Shown piece by piece: positions 1-15,600 of a stretch of DNA of 64,000 nucleotides; the first letter of the stretch is position 1, and each line of letters starts with the position of its first letter. Origin of the DNA: Mactra quadrangularis (lineage: Eukaryota; Mollusca; Bivalvia; Venerida; Mactridae); the NCBI GenBank assembly GCA_025267735.1, contig CM046307.1:47659395-47723394 (forward strand), given 5' to 3'. The notes below the pieces were generated by a model, which saw only the letters and a program-made list of their open reading frames with translations, made no database searches and had not been told where the DNA came from. The translations under genes were made by a program, and so were the position numbers.

Positions 1-630
1 CAAGCTCAGGTTAATTCTGTTGGACTATATCTGTGTAATGTTATAATGTATTGTCCAATGTACTGTTTTCTTTATGTACTAAAATACTTAACTCTTTTAG
101 AACTTTTTTTGTAGTCAAGGGTTAGTTTATGCAATCAGTTAAATTACTCTTATTGAAATGTTTGTTATATGATTTATGGTTTGAATGACATTTAGAAATT
201 GCTGAATTGAAATATCACCGTGATAACTAATATAATCTGTAGGCACTGATGTTTAGCATTTAGCAAGCTGTCTTTAAATCCAGCCATCCAAATTTGATTC
301 ATTACCACAAATAAAACCCATTCATGAATACATGTATTCAACAATAATGTTTATTTCCCCCATATATGGAGAGAGTTTTGGCTTTTAGTGGAAGAGTTTG
401 CCAGTATTGTTGAAAGAAAGCTATCAATTGAAGTTTGTTAGGTGATCTGGTAGCCACCAATTATAAAAGAGTAATGCATATGTGAAGGCTAGTCTCATAA
501 AGGTTCTTTTCTTATATAAAAGCCACTGAAATCATAAAAACCAGGAATTTCAGAATTTTGAAAATTTTGAACTTTCACCAATGATGATATATTTAGTGTT
601 AATACCTGACTAGTCCCATGTAAATTTTAG

Positions 631-3600
631 TAAAGCTGCCAGTACTATTGATGTAAGAGAGGATCTAGCCCCTCGTGTAAGTCTACATACAGCTTTACAA
701 AGATTACCATCACAGAACAAATCTTGGTGGAGTCTAAGATCTAACTCTGTCATAATGAATGAGTTAGCTTCACCAAGACTTCGTGAAGGTCTAAATTCTC
801 TACAAGCATCTACTAGCGTTCAGAATAGAGTTATTGAAGACATATTTGTTGATGCTTTGGATTTCTGGTATCATTTTGTTACCATAGTTACAAGTTGTTA
901 TACCTGTTCTTGTTTAAATTGTGGAACATTTTTTTCAACTGTTCTGTTAGTTTGTTCTCGTTGATCTGTCGTGTGCAGTCGGTGAAAATAAGATTTTAAA
1001 ATGAAGAAATGCTTAAATCCAGCATTTTAACTCTTTACTGGTTGAGACATGGATGAAAATTGGCATTCTTTTGCTGGAGTGTGATACAAGCTATTTCAAG
1101 ATGTTCTTATTTTGTTGATTAAAATCTTACAGAATTGCAGTCAAGCCAAATTGTTTTACTGGGAATCTGTCTCTCAGAAAAACTATTAGCTGATAAAGTC
1201 ATTCTTTGATAATAAGTTAAATGTATGTCTGAAGTTTTTGAATTTTTCTATTCATAAAACTATTAAACCAGTTTATAGCAGGCTTATATAGTACAGTTCT
1301 TAAATTAATGTTTCATATCGTTAAATCTTCAAAGGTTCAACCGTTATAATTTGAAAGTTCATTGTACAGTAAAGTTTCACTAACAGGACCATCAAAATCA
1401 ATGGTCTTAACAGCAGAATAGTCTTAATGTAGGGATTGTTTTCTCAAATTGAGCATTTGGGACTTCAAAGTTGTTGAAAATGTCATAATTTTGCTATAAT
1501 AGAGGTGGTTTTTCTAGAGAAATTTTACTTTAATTAATAAATCTTAAAATATGCTACTGCATTTTTAAGATTTAAATATAGTTCCTTTTTTTCTCAACTG
1601 TCAAAACATGAATAATTTCACGGTGAATGCGTTTGTTAAAATTAATGTCATAATACATCCACGAGTTTCCGAAAGTGTGTATTATGATTGAGTAAAGCTG
1701 TTTATGCCATATTATATGTTTTAGTCAAGATATTTTTAATAACAATTAGGCTGCCAGTACAAAAACAATGCATTCAGTCACCGTGAAATTATTCAAGCTT
1801 TGACAGTTGAGAAAAATGGACAATAGTTCAATATTTCATTGTTTGTTTAATGTTTGTGTGTTATTTTGATTGTATTACAGTTCTCATTATCAGTGAGTTC
1901 ATTGAAATCTTGTTATATCCAGTCTTTGTCTAATCTTGTGTTGTCATTTTTATTCAGGAAAAACAACTATTTTTATACCTATCTAATGTTTTCAGCTATC
2001 CTTGCCTAAATGTTTCTGTTTTGTTGGCCATTGAATTCATTTCTATGCTTTGCTGCTTTAAAGTAGCTACTATATGTAAGCTTTAGGCTTTTAAATAATA
2101 GGTTTTAATATTGTTAATTTGTACGCCTATGACTATATAAGAAAACAGTAGGGTTTTTTCTATTCTAACATAGGAAAAATAATTATTTTGTCTACAAGGT
2201 AAATTGTAACAGCCATGTATGTGTTCAATAATAAATATTTGTTGGAAACTGTATTAAGTGAAAAACAAGTATTTTATTGAAAACTTTCATTGTATACATG
2301 ACCAGGGCTTGACATTAATCTTTAAAGAAAGTTGCCCAATTAGACAACTAGTTTTATACATGTATTTCACTTGCCCAAACCAAATGTTTACTAGCACAAA
2401 ATGATTGAAACCAAATAAAGATCATAAGGGGCATTGGATAACCTTTATTGTTGAGCCCTGATGATTTCTTCATGAAGATGTCTTTGCACTATACAATATT
2501 TCTTTTTTAACTCATCAACTGTTTCCAAGCAATGACTTGATATCATTAGTTATGTAAGATCTATATAAAAGTATTATATGTAACAGAGCAGATCCAGAGA
2601 CCTGGAGGTATTGTAACAAACAGTTCACAGTGTTTTAAGTGTGTTTTGTACACAAAATATCATTTTACATTGTAGTCATTATTTCAACATTGTATCAACT
2701 ACACTCTTTCATATGTTGAGACCATATTTGCATGTTCTGGTATATTGCCTAAAAAATAAGTTTTTAACATCATGGACTCTCTGTAGTCGTTGCATTATAA
2801 TCACTGGACATATGGTATAAATCACAGATGCCAGACACAATTTTTAGCCGCATTTTTCAAAGAAAAAACATGGGGGGGCATCCAAGGTCATTAACAATTG
2901 CGTTAAAGTTTTCAATTTAGCATATATCTCTGCCATTTATTGTAAGATTTTATGAAACTTCATACAATGATAACATACCATGTGATGAACAGAATTAGAC
3001 AGTAACCACAACTCTACCTGGCTTTATTATGGATTATTTCCCTTTGTAATGTTTGCGTTCAAGTTTTTAAACCCAGCTTTAATGTGGATTCCTCATTACA
3101 TTTCTTGTTCGTACCTAATATTGTATGCACTTCAATAACAGATATAAGCTTATTTTGTCATGTGATCTAATATATTAGACTAGGAAATCACTGGTCTTAG
3201 GGTATGAACAAATTTGTTAGGCACTTTGAATAAAGAGGTTTAATATGTGAATACAAGTGTCTGGCTGTATGCTGCCTTAGTTTGACATGTAATTGATGAG
3301 CCGTATAAGACTGACAGCAGTCAAACTGTGGGGTGGACAGTTTAGACATGGGGCGCAGGACGAACATCTCTCAGTTGAGACTGGGGGAACATTGCCCACA
3401 CTTAACAGTGCCCAATGTGATGGTCACTCCATGTTGAGTATTTAACATGCAATAAACATGATGACTTGTGTCTCAGTTGTTAATTAACAGAATTTATTTC
3501 TCAGAGTCAACAATAATATTTCACACCATGTAAGCACTCTTGTACATGTATAACACATGTTGTTAACTCTTATTGATTTTAAACGTGCAGGTTGTTAGTC

Positions 3601-6600
3601 ATCCTTTTCTTATCAAAGGTCATTGGTCAAAATTTCAATTGTTGAAACAATATACATATATTCCTCCGAGATTTGTCAATGATACATGTACTTAAGAAAT
3701 TGGCCAAAATGAAATAAATGAAACAAAACTTAAAGGGAAATTTTCAGGAAGCTTCAGGAAAGGCGCCCAATTTTAGGCCTAAAGTGGCCTGATAAAAACA
3801 CTGTATTTTCACTGCATTTTCTGTAAAGAGACAATCATATGACATCAATCATTACATCAACCATAGTCATACTTTTATCATGGTTTGAACATGGGATTCG
3901 TCTTCAACCTCACAATATGTACACAGTTTACAAAGTGTTCTTCACTTACTGAAGTATTTGATATTATTTCTGATATTTTGATGTGCTTATTTGTTGCTAC
4001 TTTCTTTGCAAATTACTTTTTTCCATTTAAAATGATTTCTCTTATAACTAATGTACTGGTCAGTGAGTCTTTTCTCATCCATTTTCAGTTAATACAATGC
4101 CCTCCAAAAGTTCTTGGCTAAAATTCAGTTTTTAAGACTAACCAGTTCACATTTACCTGTGAAAAAAAGAACAAGAAGTCATCAGAACTAATAGACTATA
4201 TCCAGAATTCAAATATTTGGGTTTTCCCTGTAGGTACAAACAAACTTTTACTGTCACAATGAAAACATGTGTGCAAAGAACAATAGGATTTAATCCGTAT
4301 TTCGTGTTTCTCATCAATAATGTGTAAAAATCTAAATGTAAAAAAATTGTTTGTACCTGCAGCGCACGGACGGAAAAACCCACAAATTTGAGTTTCGAAT
4401 TAAGTCTATTCCCAGATCAGCATCAATTAGTTTATCAACATATAACCCAAACTATTTTACACGAATAAGCTTTCAGTATAGTGAAATTACTTTGTATTTG
4501 TGTAATCAGATTTTCTAAAAATTTCATATGAAAAAGAACTTTTGGTTGGCACTGTATATCAAATCATTATATTGTACAGTGGTACAAATGGTGTAAATAT
4601 TTAATTGGTTTATGTTGTTGGTTATTGTTGCTTTTTTGTGTAAGCTGAAGTTTATGATATATTTGCAGCATGTTTTCTTTTTGCTTTGCAATATATACAC
4701 AGAACTTGTAAGTATTTGTGCAATGTTATTAAAAATATCTTGATATAAAATTAAAATTAAAATTCCTGATTATTGAAATTGCTTTTAAGCAGGTAACCCT
4801 CATAGTGAACATTTACACTTGGGTAGAGTGGAACAACTGTGGGTAAATTTCTTGCTCAAGGAAATAAGCAGTGCCCCTAAGTGTATCCCTAAGTGAGCTT
4901 ACTATGTCTGAGCTATTGCTCCTAGAATGGTAATAAAAATGTATGAACATATATAACATTAGATCTTGGAAAAATAGTTGTTGAGAATATTAATGTAGTT
5001 CACCAAATATTTATTGCTTTGATGCTTTTCACATAGAGTTGATAAACATACAGGGTATTAACCGATATTCTAACATACTAGTAACCTAATGAATAGACAA
5101 ATTATCGTTGAGTAATATAATGGCTGTAAAGTCAGTGACCATGCAGCAACATGGAACTTAGACATTTAAATGTCATTACTCTACTTTACTTTACTTAAAG
5201 TTATATTACAGTATTTAGTATTTATTAATTGTTTTCTACAGGACTGGTGGAACATTAACAGCCAGAGAAACAATAAAGAAACCAGATGTAAGTATACTTG
5301 ATATTTTTTATATTCAAGTTGTAATATCTCAATGGATTAGAGCAAAACTAGTCTACATCCTTTTTGATAAGGAAGCAGGTTAGGCTGGTGTTATGACATT
5401 GACTTGATATCATTGGATAGCCAGCTTTATGTTGGTTTGAATCACTTCTAAAACCCACCTTTGTCTCCTTTTACCTTCGCAAGAAACTATATTCTTCTTG
5501 CTCAGTACTTGGGGACCAGGAAGCGGATTAGAAAGTGATTATTATAAGTTGAAAGAACTTGTTTTACAATCAAGTGGAAACTAGTAAGTATAAATCAAAC
5601 ATTTTTACATGGAGTTAGACTTGTTTTGCTCTAATCTATCAATCTGTGGTGCTTTTCACAAAAATTCTTACGAAAAAAATCTTCGTAAGTCAAAAGCAAG
5701 AAACCTTTATAATACGCTCATTTTTGGCTTATCAATTCTAAATATGATACAAATTGTGTAGATTAGTATATACCTTTTGAATATCATATCATAGTAATGC
5801 CTATTATCCGTCTGACTTTGAAGTGCTATTTATATGAAATTGACTTATGAAGATTTTTTTTGTAAGAATTTTTGTGAAAAGCACCTCTGGGCTTTATTGC
5901 TTACTGTACATGTCTTTTGCTAATTAGACTTTTGTGTATAAATGTTATTAATGTGAGGATTTATTATTACGAATTTTAGTGCGAACTAAAAAAATAACCA
6001 TAACCTTGGTTGAAAGTACATTTGTGTGATTTGAAAACAGTTGTTTAAATGTATTATAACAATGATTATTAATGCATTCTGTCGGAAGATTTCTATTTTT
6101 ATTTGATAAAAATTAATTTCTTATACTTTAAATTAATATATCCTGTTATAGAATTGTTTCCCTGCAGTACAAAAAACTGTAATCTTTGCAGTGAAAATAT
6201 GTGTACAAAGAACAATAGGATTTAAATTTGTGTTTGGTGCTTTTCAGCAATACTGTGTAGAAAACTTTGTTTGTACCGCCTGTGCACTGATGGAAAACCG
6301 TATAAATAGGAGTTCCGAATTAGGTCTATTTTTGACAGTTATCCGGAAATTTCTATATTTCAAGTTTACAAGTTAATATAATAATAAATCAAACATGTTT
6401 AACTTTCATGCTGATTTAGGATATAGTAAGTAATAGTGTCATAGTTGAGTGTTTGTTACGACTTCCCATAGCTTGTTACTCTGTTGATAATTCCCTGTGA
6501 TTATTTGTTGGTTTTCTTGCTGTGGTAGAATAGAATGCCCCATTTTGTTTTAGCAATTTATGAAACCCTAAATTTTCCCCTGTTGCTTGGTGACCATAAC

Positions 6601-9600
6601 AACATTAAATATTTAAATGATACCATTCTCGTTCCCAGAGTGTAGTAGGATTCTCATTACTAGCTTGAGAATCTTGATAACCATGGGGACCGAGAATGAA
6701 TGATACACAATCAGTATGGTTGTCATTGTCATAGCAACTTGAACATCATTCATTTAAAGTTACCATGGCAACCATATGATGTATGTATCTAATGGTAGTT
6801 AGATATCTTATACAGCAGTACTTGTTCTAAACCTCAGAAAGAATCAGGAAAGCAGCAAAATAAGACTATAGTGCATTAGTGCATTAGTGCTTTACAGGTT
6901 GTAGCAGAACTATTTTCACAGTAATTGGGAGGACTGGGTAGATATATTGATAGATTTATTTTGTCAAATTTACATAAAATGTTACTAGAAATTAGCAACA
7001 GTAAGAAACAAGAAATAATTTTATAATAAATTTTATTTCCCAAAACAAGAATACAACGTCTCGTTTCGAGAAATAAAATTTCTTATTCCTTTGAAAAAAC
7101 ACAGATCTACCTCTCAGTCAAAATACAGAGGGAGATTTTAAGGGGTTTCTGACTTTAAATGGACAGTGGAAAAATAATCATAAATGTAGAAATCATGCCA
7201 ATGACTTGTTCACCAGCAAGGAAGGATAAATCTCTTATTTTCATAGTGGTCCTTAGAGAAAGAGTCCTCAGTAGTGTCTTGTTTTACTGCTTCCCTGTTG
7301 TGGTTAAGAACAGTTACAACTCCATACAGTAACTTGATATTAAAGCATGTATAATATTATATATAATGTAATGTTTACAGGAGAATACTATTGAAGGAGT
7401 AAGTATATGTGACAACAGATATATTGTTACAATTTTAATGATACAACGACAAGTACATTATAAATACTTGTTGTTAATATAATAACATTGATTTGATCTT
7501 GCTTCATATGGAGGGTGGGGAGGAATGTCTACATAATAATACAAGTTTACAAGTTAATAAGTTTGTTCAATAAAGAAAACCGGATGGCCTTAGACCCTTT
7601 CTGCCAATACATACATTATAGCTTATAAACAAAATATACATTTGCATTAATCAAATTTTTGTGCACAATTTCGATAATTTTCTTAATATTGCATACATTT
7701 GTTACTGATTTTGGATTAGAAGTTTATCTTCGCTAATTTTTCATTGCCATAGGTAGCTTTTTCAAATGGAGGGGGGGGGTAAAGTTTTTGTGTGATTTGT
7801 TTGGTGGAGAAAACATCAGTGTGTTTTAGATCAAATCATGTTGTTGTGATAGTTTTGTCAGCACCCAACCATGAATTAACAAACTTAATGTCTTATATAC
7901 CCATTAATATATTATATATTTTTATTTTTTTATTTTGTTTTTATTTCATTCTCAGTTCTTGTCACTTTATTTAGTTCTATTGTTTATTTCTAATGTTATC
8001 TTATCAAATTACAACCAGTTTTATGGTTATGTTCTTCCATGCTGTTTTCAAATGAAGCTAAACTCATTTCTTGCTCAAAGAAAATAAGGAGTGTTCCTTG
8101 GTTTTGATTTGAACCTTGGTCAACTTGATCCATAAACATGAGTCATTAATGACCCCTAAACTACAGCTCCTATAGTGCCCTCCTAAAGTTCTTGGAAAAA
8201 GCAAAATTTTAAGAAAAATGCATCATTCATTCCTCTACAAATTTTGTTATAATTAAAGCTTATTCATGTAACATAGATTGAATCATAAGTTGATAAACTT
8301 ATTTATGTTTATTTTGGAATTTGTTCAGTCAACTCTTTGTTTATTTTTACCATAAGTATTATTTTGATGATGTTTCTTTGTCTATAAATTGTACATTTGA
8401 TGCCAAATAAAGAATATGTTATGTGACATGGTTTTTCCTAAAAACATGAAATTGTCCAAGGACTTAAGAGGGACTGTATGTATTAGGAGTAAATAACATT
8501 ATAGGTGAAAGGGTTGTATATGATAATATTGTATTAAAATTTGTATCAACAATTATTTTTGTACTAATAATTTGCTGGAACACTTGGTGTTTGGTATACA
8601 AACTTTATTGTTGCATGAACACTGTATCTATGATTTAATACCCTTGTATGATTTAACATGTTTCACTGAGGAATTAAAGCTTGGAGTAAGCACATTTAAA
8701 TCTTGGCTAATTGTCACATAGTTTGGTACATGTACACAGGTTGCATGTTTTGGTGGCACGTGTCAATGTTTAGCATCTTTCTATTCAGTAAATCAAACTT
8801 GGAATCCAATGAATGAAATGGCATACAATTGATCAATTTTCATAAACTCTCCTTACAATATGTCTGTCTATAAGTCTAAGAAATATACTTTAAAAGAAAT
8901 TAGTATATTGTATTTTGATATAATGGATTTAGTCTTAGTTCATTCTATATTTTTCTACCCCATCCCCTATTTCTAATTCTAAATCATTAATTTGCTATAT
9001 CACTCTAAAACCTTTACCTTATCTTAAACTGCACTACATTATATTATTTTGTTTATTTTATTTGAACATTTCTAATGAAAACATAGTGATGGTATTATAT
9101 TAATTCTACTTAAAACATTACCTCCAAACTTCAATCTAAAAGAGTTTGAATAAAGGTATATCACTATGGACTTCTTACCTGATGATTTAGAATTTTAAGT
9201 GATTTCTTTTGTTTTAAAAAGGGGAACTTGCAAGTAAATAGTGAAAAAAAAATTCTAAAACTTAAAACCAAAAATCAATCTAGATATTATTGATTCTATG
9301 GTATACATCAATTGATAAAGGTCATATTAACAAAATAATTATTGCATTTTATAGCTTTAAGTTTCATGCTTAAGCACATATGTGTGTTTAGAAAAAAATT
9401 TGTGGGACGCCGACAGCCTGTGCTCATTTCCATCTTTCAATCTTCTAGGGGAGTTTTTTAATTATCTTATGGACTGTGGTCACATTAGGGCAGCAGAGTT
9501 ATACCACCTTACTAGGTACCCATTTTAACCTGGTAGGAGTGAAACAATCAGATTCAAACTTCTTTCTCAAGAAAATTAGTAGTGCCCCTAGCAGGTTTTG

Positions 9601-12600
9601 ATATCAGGACCTCTTAATCACAAAGCCTGTGTCCTAACACTGAATAACTGATCCTACTCATTTTCAGGACAGTGTATATTGACATAGTTTATTCTTATAA
9701 TGTATATCACTATATGTATCTGGTATAGTTATCGAACCCTGCATGATGTTGACACTACACACATATTTTAGATATTGTTATCTAATGTTGTTTACATTCT
9801 ATTGCAGACAACTGTTCGACCATTTGTTGAAGTTATGTTCCAACATAATATTATGAGAACTTCAGTCGGTGAAGGTTCTAATCCTAGTTTTAATGAAGAA
9901 TTAGAAATACCCTTCAAGTAAGTATATATCACTTTATATATTCAATGTGTGGCAGTAAATTACTTCTATTGGTTATTTGTTTAGGTATTGTATTTCCTAT
10001 AGGTAATCTTTGGCCAGTTTTCTAAGGATATTGCTACCTAGTGCTTTGTCTCCCTTCTTACACATAAAAGGAATAAATATCTGATAACAAATTGCGGGTA
10101 CCAGGAGGCAAAAGGCTAGTTAGCAATATGCTTAGGAAACTGACCCTTATATTTCGTTTCTGGCGGAAGCAGGTTAGCCAAGTTTTATACAACAGTTTGC
10201 TTCTAGCTTTCAAAACTAAGGTGGTGACCTACACAATAGGGGAGTGTTGAGAAATATATTCAGTAGGCTAGAAAATTATTTTCCTTGTGCTACATTTAGC
10301 ATACAGTTGCATAGAGTATCACTATGTAGTGCTAGGTGATGATATTCTTATTCAACTGGCTCATGGTCTCTGACCAAGAACTATGATTAATCAGCCATCA
10401 ATTTCATGTTATCAATGTCATACACCAAGAGAACAAAGCTTGAGTTTTCTAACATGGATTACTTTATTCATATTAAACTTCATGGATTTAGAAAGATTGT
10501 CGAAGTGAAAGTAGACTCACAAAATTAAACACAGAAACATGAAGAAATTAATATTTTTCTGAATGAACTTAAAAAACCATTCGTTATTTTTAGAAAATTC
10601 ATAGTATGTTTATATATATTACAGAGCACCAAATGATGATTATAATCCATCTAATCTACAAACAGTAGAAGATTGTATATTCTTAAATCTATTTGATGAA
10701 GTTGTTGTTGATATTCAACAGGTAAGACGTCTTACTATTTGTTACTTGGACAGATATAATGCCATACCTCAGTATTTTCTAAGTAACTGATGGATTGAGC
10801 TTCAGCAATGAAGAAGTTACTGTCCTGTGATTGTTTATATGTTAAAACTTAGTAAAATACCACCAAAAAGATTTTTGGCATTGAACTATCTTGATGCCAA
10901 TGAAATATTTTGACATGACTTGATTTTGTCTCAGCAAGATTTACCACTAATTGTCTTGTGAAATACTTATCACTATTCTCCTCTCACTTTATTTACATAC
11001 CAGACTTGCTTAATGTATTATTCATGCTTCATTCTATTACATGCTTTCCAATCCATTATTTAGCCCACTTTGTATTATAAAACATTTTGTTATTATTTTA
11101 GGATGATAGAGAGAGGTCATCTACTGTACATCAAAGAATAGAAAAGAAATGGCTTGGTAGTTTAAAAATTCCTTTCCCTACTATATACTTCAATGGAAAG
11201 GTAAGAATTAAAATCTTGTATAAATTTTATAGAAGTAATGCTTGCATATAAAAACCAAAGGCTATTGGCATAATTCTGAGCAATCAACGGCAATCTTGTA
11301 TCTCTGGTTTTGGACTGTGCTAATTAAAACAAGTTAAGATTTACATTTTTAGCTCAACTTTTCAAAGAAAATGAGAGCTTTTACTGTCACCTGAGCGTTG
11401 GCATTGGTCTTGGCGATGCAAATCAAAGTTAGAATTTTTATAAATTTTAATAACTTCAATACTATCAAAGATATTCAACTCAAACTTGGAATACATATTC
11501 ATCATCATTACTTCCACCTTACAATCAAGGCCCATAACCCTGGCTCCCCTGTTTTAGGAGTTATGACCCTATTTTACTTAGAAAACATCCAAAGTCAAAG
11601 TTAGTTTTTACAAACTTCAATACTATCAAAGAAATTCAACTCAAACTTGGAATACTTATTCATCATCCCTACTTCCACCTTACTATCAATGCTCATAACC
11701 CTGGCTCCACTGTTTTAGAAGTTTTTACCCTTTTTTATTTAGAAAACATCCAAAATCATGGTTAAAGTTTTTATAAACTTCCATACTATCAAAGATATTC
11801 AACTCAAACTTGGAAACTTGGATCTTTATTAAACTTCATTAACCTCATCACTGTTGGTAATATCCTATAGGAATACATATTGATCATCTCCCTCTCTATA
11901 ATATTTATATGACTATCAAAACCCATAACACTGATTACTGAGAATTGTCGTGCGGGCTGTCTTACGGACAGCTCTTGTAGTCTTATATGGTATGGTCATG
12001 TGATGCCTTCACCTGCCTGCATCAACCCAACAACAGCATAAGGATCCAATCCCTTGAAAACATTGGCATCCAAGAAAGACATGGTCAGAAAAGGCTGACC
12101 TAGAGCATACAACCTCATAAGCACTTATCCTCTAAAAATGGTTTAATGGAAATAAAATGAATAACAATCTAGCTGCCTGCTACCTTTTTGTCATTGTATG
12201 TTAAAAGACAAAAATGGAGCCAAATGGATGTAGAGATTATGCCTGCTGCTCTGCAGAGCAAGAAACCAATATTGTACATTTAGTTACACAATGATTATAA
12301 GTTATTATGTATTATATTTATAGATTGATGGAACATTTCGTGTCGATGCTCCACCTGTGTTGTTAGGTTATGTACATGAATCCCCGGCACATCTGGGTGG
12401 TATGGATGTTGGTATTGATAAAGATATTAAAACTTTATTAAGTTTATTTATAACTATAGAACCACCTCTCACTCAACCTGAACCTGTTAAAGAAAGGGTA
12501 AGTTAACATACTTGTACTATAGTGATCAGGACATAAGACGGTCTGATTTAAACCTGAGGTGTGTTAAAAGATGTGAGCGCTCAGGGCAACAATGAGAGCT

Positions 12601-15600
12601 TTTGTTCTGAAAACAAGCACCTCACTCGAGTGCTCACATTGTTGGAACACACCTTAGATCTAGAACTGTCTGCTAGCTTACTATTGCTTATTTTACATCT
12701 CACAAGCTCAAATACAGTTTATGTTAGCTTTGTTTCAATTTTATGAAGTAAATCTCAACAAGTTATCCAACCATGGCAACCAATGACAGCCTATGAATAA
12801 CATCCATGAAATTCTAATGCCATTAGTAGTGATTAGTCTATAAAAAATATTTGATTGATTGGTTTTCTCATAGGTCACCTGAACATGACCTCCTGTGCAT
12901 TTTTGTAAGGTTCTATAACAGGGGTCTAAAGGATATTTGTTTATGAAGGTTGGGCCCTAGACTAACTGGGTCCAGCACCCTAAGTACTAGGATAACAATT
13001 TTTATGGACCTGTTTAAAGATATCTTAGTGTTTTAAAATTGTTATGCTAAATTTGATTAATGGACATTTATTCTGATGGTCAATATGTCTTGTTTGCATA
13101 ATTCTGATTGAGTAATATGTGAAAAAAATTATTATTATACCCTCTAAAAACATTTTGGAGTGTATATAGAAGTCAGCTTGTTGGTAGGTTGATCAATTGG
13201 TCGGTTGGTCTGTACCTTTTTCTTGTCTGCTCAAAACTTCTCAGCACCTATTTGACAGGTTTGATTCAAACTTCACACATATACCAGATATCAGGCAGAC
13301 ATGTGCATATCCCATTTTGGCCACAGTCCATTGATCTTTTGCTGAGTTATGGCCCTTTGATGAAAATATAATGATAATAATTGTAAAGACTTTATTTTAA
13401 GAGGCTACACATTTGGATAAATCCAATCTTTCTTGTGGGCCTCTATCAAACATATTACAAAGTATATACAATTTTACATAATGATGAATGCATATAAGAA
13501 CATTTGTGAGCTTTGTGTGCTCTTGTTAGATTTTACACTCTCATAGTAACTTTCATTTATATATTTAAACAGTTTTCTACTAATGAAGATGAGAAGTTGA
13601 TGGTGTTTGCTGATCAATGGCAAGAAGAAATATCTAACAGATTTACACCTAGACGTGAGATCAAGACATTTGTAACTGATATAAACTTTAAATCAGTATT
13701 TATTACCAGATATTTTAAAGCTATAAAACCACCAGATGAACTAGTGGAGAAAGGTCTATCAGGAGAGGCTATGTCTGAGTTAGTGGCTAGATATGTCTCC
13801 CTGATACCTTTTATACCTGATTCTATGATCTTTCCTGGACTTTGTGATATCTGGAACACTTGTGATGTAAGTTGATACATTTTTAATCTTTATACATGCG
13901 CAGTAAAGTTCCACCATTATGACTGGCACGCTGTTCTACATGATTTGTATTGCATAATTTTGGTTAAAATTTTTCATGCATCTTTCCATACCAATATCTA
14001 ACTATAGTAATCTCCTCAACTGATGATCCTTGGGTTTTTCTCTCTTTCTCAACTGTAGGCACTTACCTAGCTTAAAACAAAGAGAGTTCAGTGGCAGTTT
14101 TATATCTCAGCTTATGAGAGCAGTGGTAGGATGCACGCTCAGGGATTGGCAGGTCTGGGTTCGAATCCCACATAGAGGAAAATTACCTACAGTTGTTCCA
14201 CTCCACTCAAGTGTTAATGTCACGATAATGTGTACTGTGAAGGTCACCTGGCTAAAGGTGATATCAATGGTAAGGGGTTAGATCTATAGTACAAAATTGT
14301 AAAGCAAACACATAATCTAGCTTGAAGGGTAGGGAGTACAGGTGCCGTATAATACATCTGCTTTATCTTTATTTTTCAGCAATTTCTACAAATGTTGTCA
14401 GGTGATGAAGAAGAGCATGCCATTCTACTTGTTAATTATTTCCTATCATTAAATAAGAAAGCCTGGTTGATATGTGGGTCAGCTATACCTGAGGGTTCCA
14501 CAGCCTATGTTCTCACAGAGGAAGCTAATGGTTACTGGGTATGGAATCCTAGTACAGGGGAACATTTCCGTACACAGGATACTACTTGTCCTTTACAAAC
14601 TATAGGATGTCTGGTGAACCATGAAAATGTAAATATTCTATTTATTTGTCTTTAAATTTTATAGTATAAGAGTTGTTGCAGTTTACTTTTACTATTAGAT
14701 TTTTTGGTATCTTTACGTATGACTATGAGATTTGTTCTATTCACTCATTTACATTGAAGATTTGAGGTTGATGTATGCTTAGACAGCACAACATTTGCAG
14801 TTAGTTTGAGATCTTGCAGACTGTGAAAAAAAATGTTGCTCTGCAGATGGATTGTTGATGAGAGGAAGATAGACAATTAGAGATGCTTATTCATCAGAAG
14901 TACATGAAAAGGCGCCATAACTTGTAATTGATTATTTAAACCCGTTCATCATCTCTACTAAGCCCTGACTTTAAAGCTCTATTGTTTTAACTTAAGCCTT
15001 TGCATAAACAAACCACCTTTAAAGTCGAACATGCCCTTCTTTGACTGCTCTTGTTTTACACAAACTTCTTTCAGAATGAAATGAGCAACTTGTTTCATGT
15101 TGCTTCCCTTCTTGAAACATTAAGTCTTAAACAATTGTAATGACATTTGCCTCTACAAATCACATGTTGTTATATTCTAGATATGGGCTAACATACAACA
15201 ATATGATAAACCCTCACAGATGATGTTTAGATTAGAAGATACAGCATGTTGGGAAACTATATTTAATAATAGATATCATAATCCTGGACTTGGTAGTATA
15301 CAGGTTAGTTAACAATCATTGGTCTATACTAAAACATAAGTATATGGGTACTCTGTAGGTCATTCATGTAAATAATACACATTGTCTGCTACATTAAAAC
15401 CAAGTTACAAGATACACACTTTTATTTATAGTCGGTATTTTATACAAACAATTAACATTAGCTATGGATAGCTATTAGCCGACATAATATTTTACCTATT
15501 TACAAGTATAGTTAGTTTTAATATATTTTAATAACATTATCATTGAATAAATTTACAGTGTACACAATGTCATGCACTATATATAATACATATTGAATGT

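Noticed and set aside
11398..11604. 68-codon plus-strand frame
   Set aside because: Lies inside a tandemly repeated interspersed element; each unit gives a similar chance frame.
13614..13880. 88-codon minus-strand frame
   Set aside because: Antisense to the CC2D2A exon at 13573-13866.
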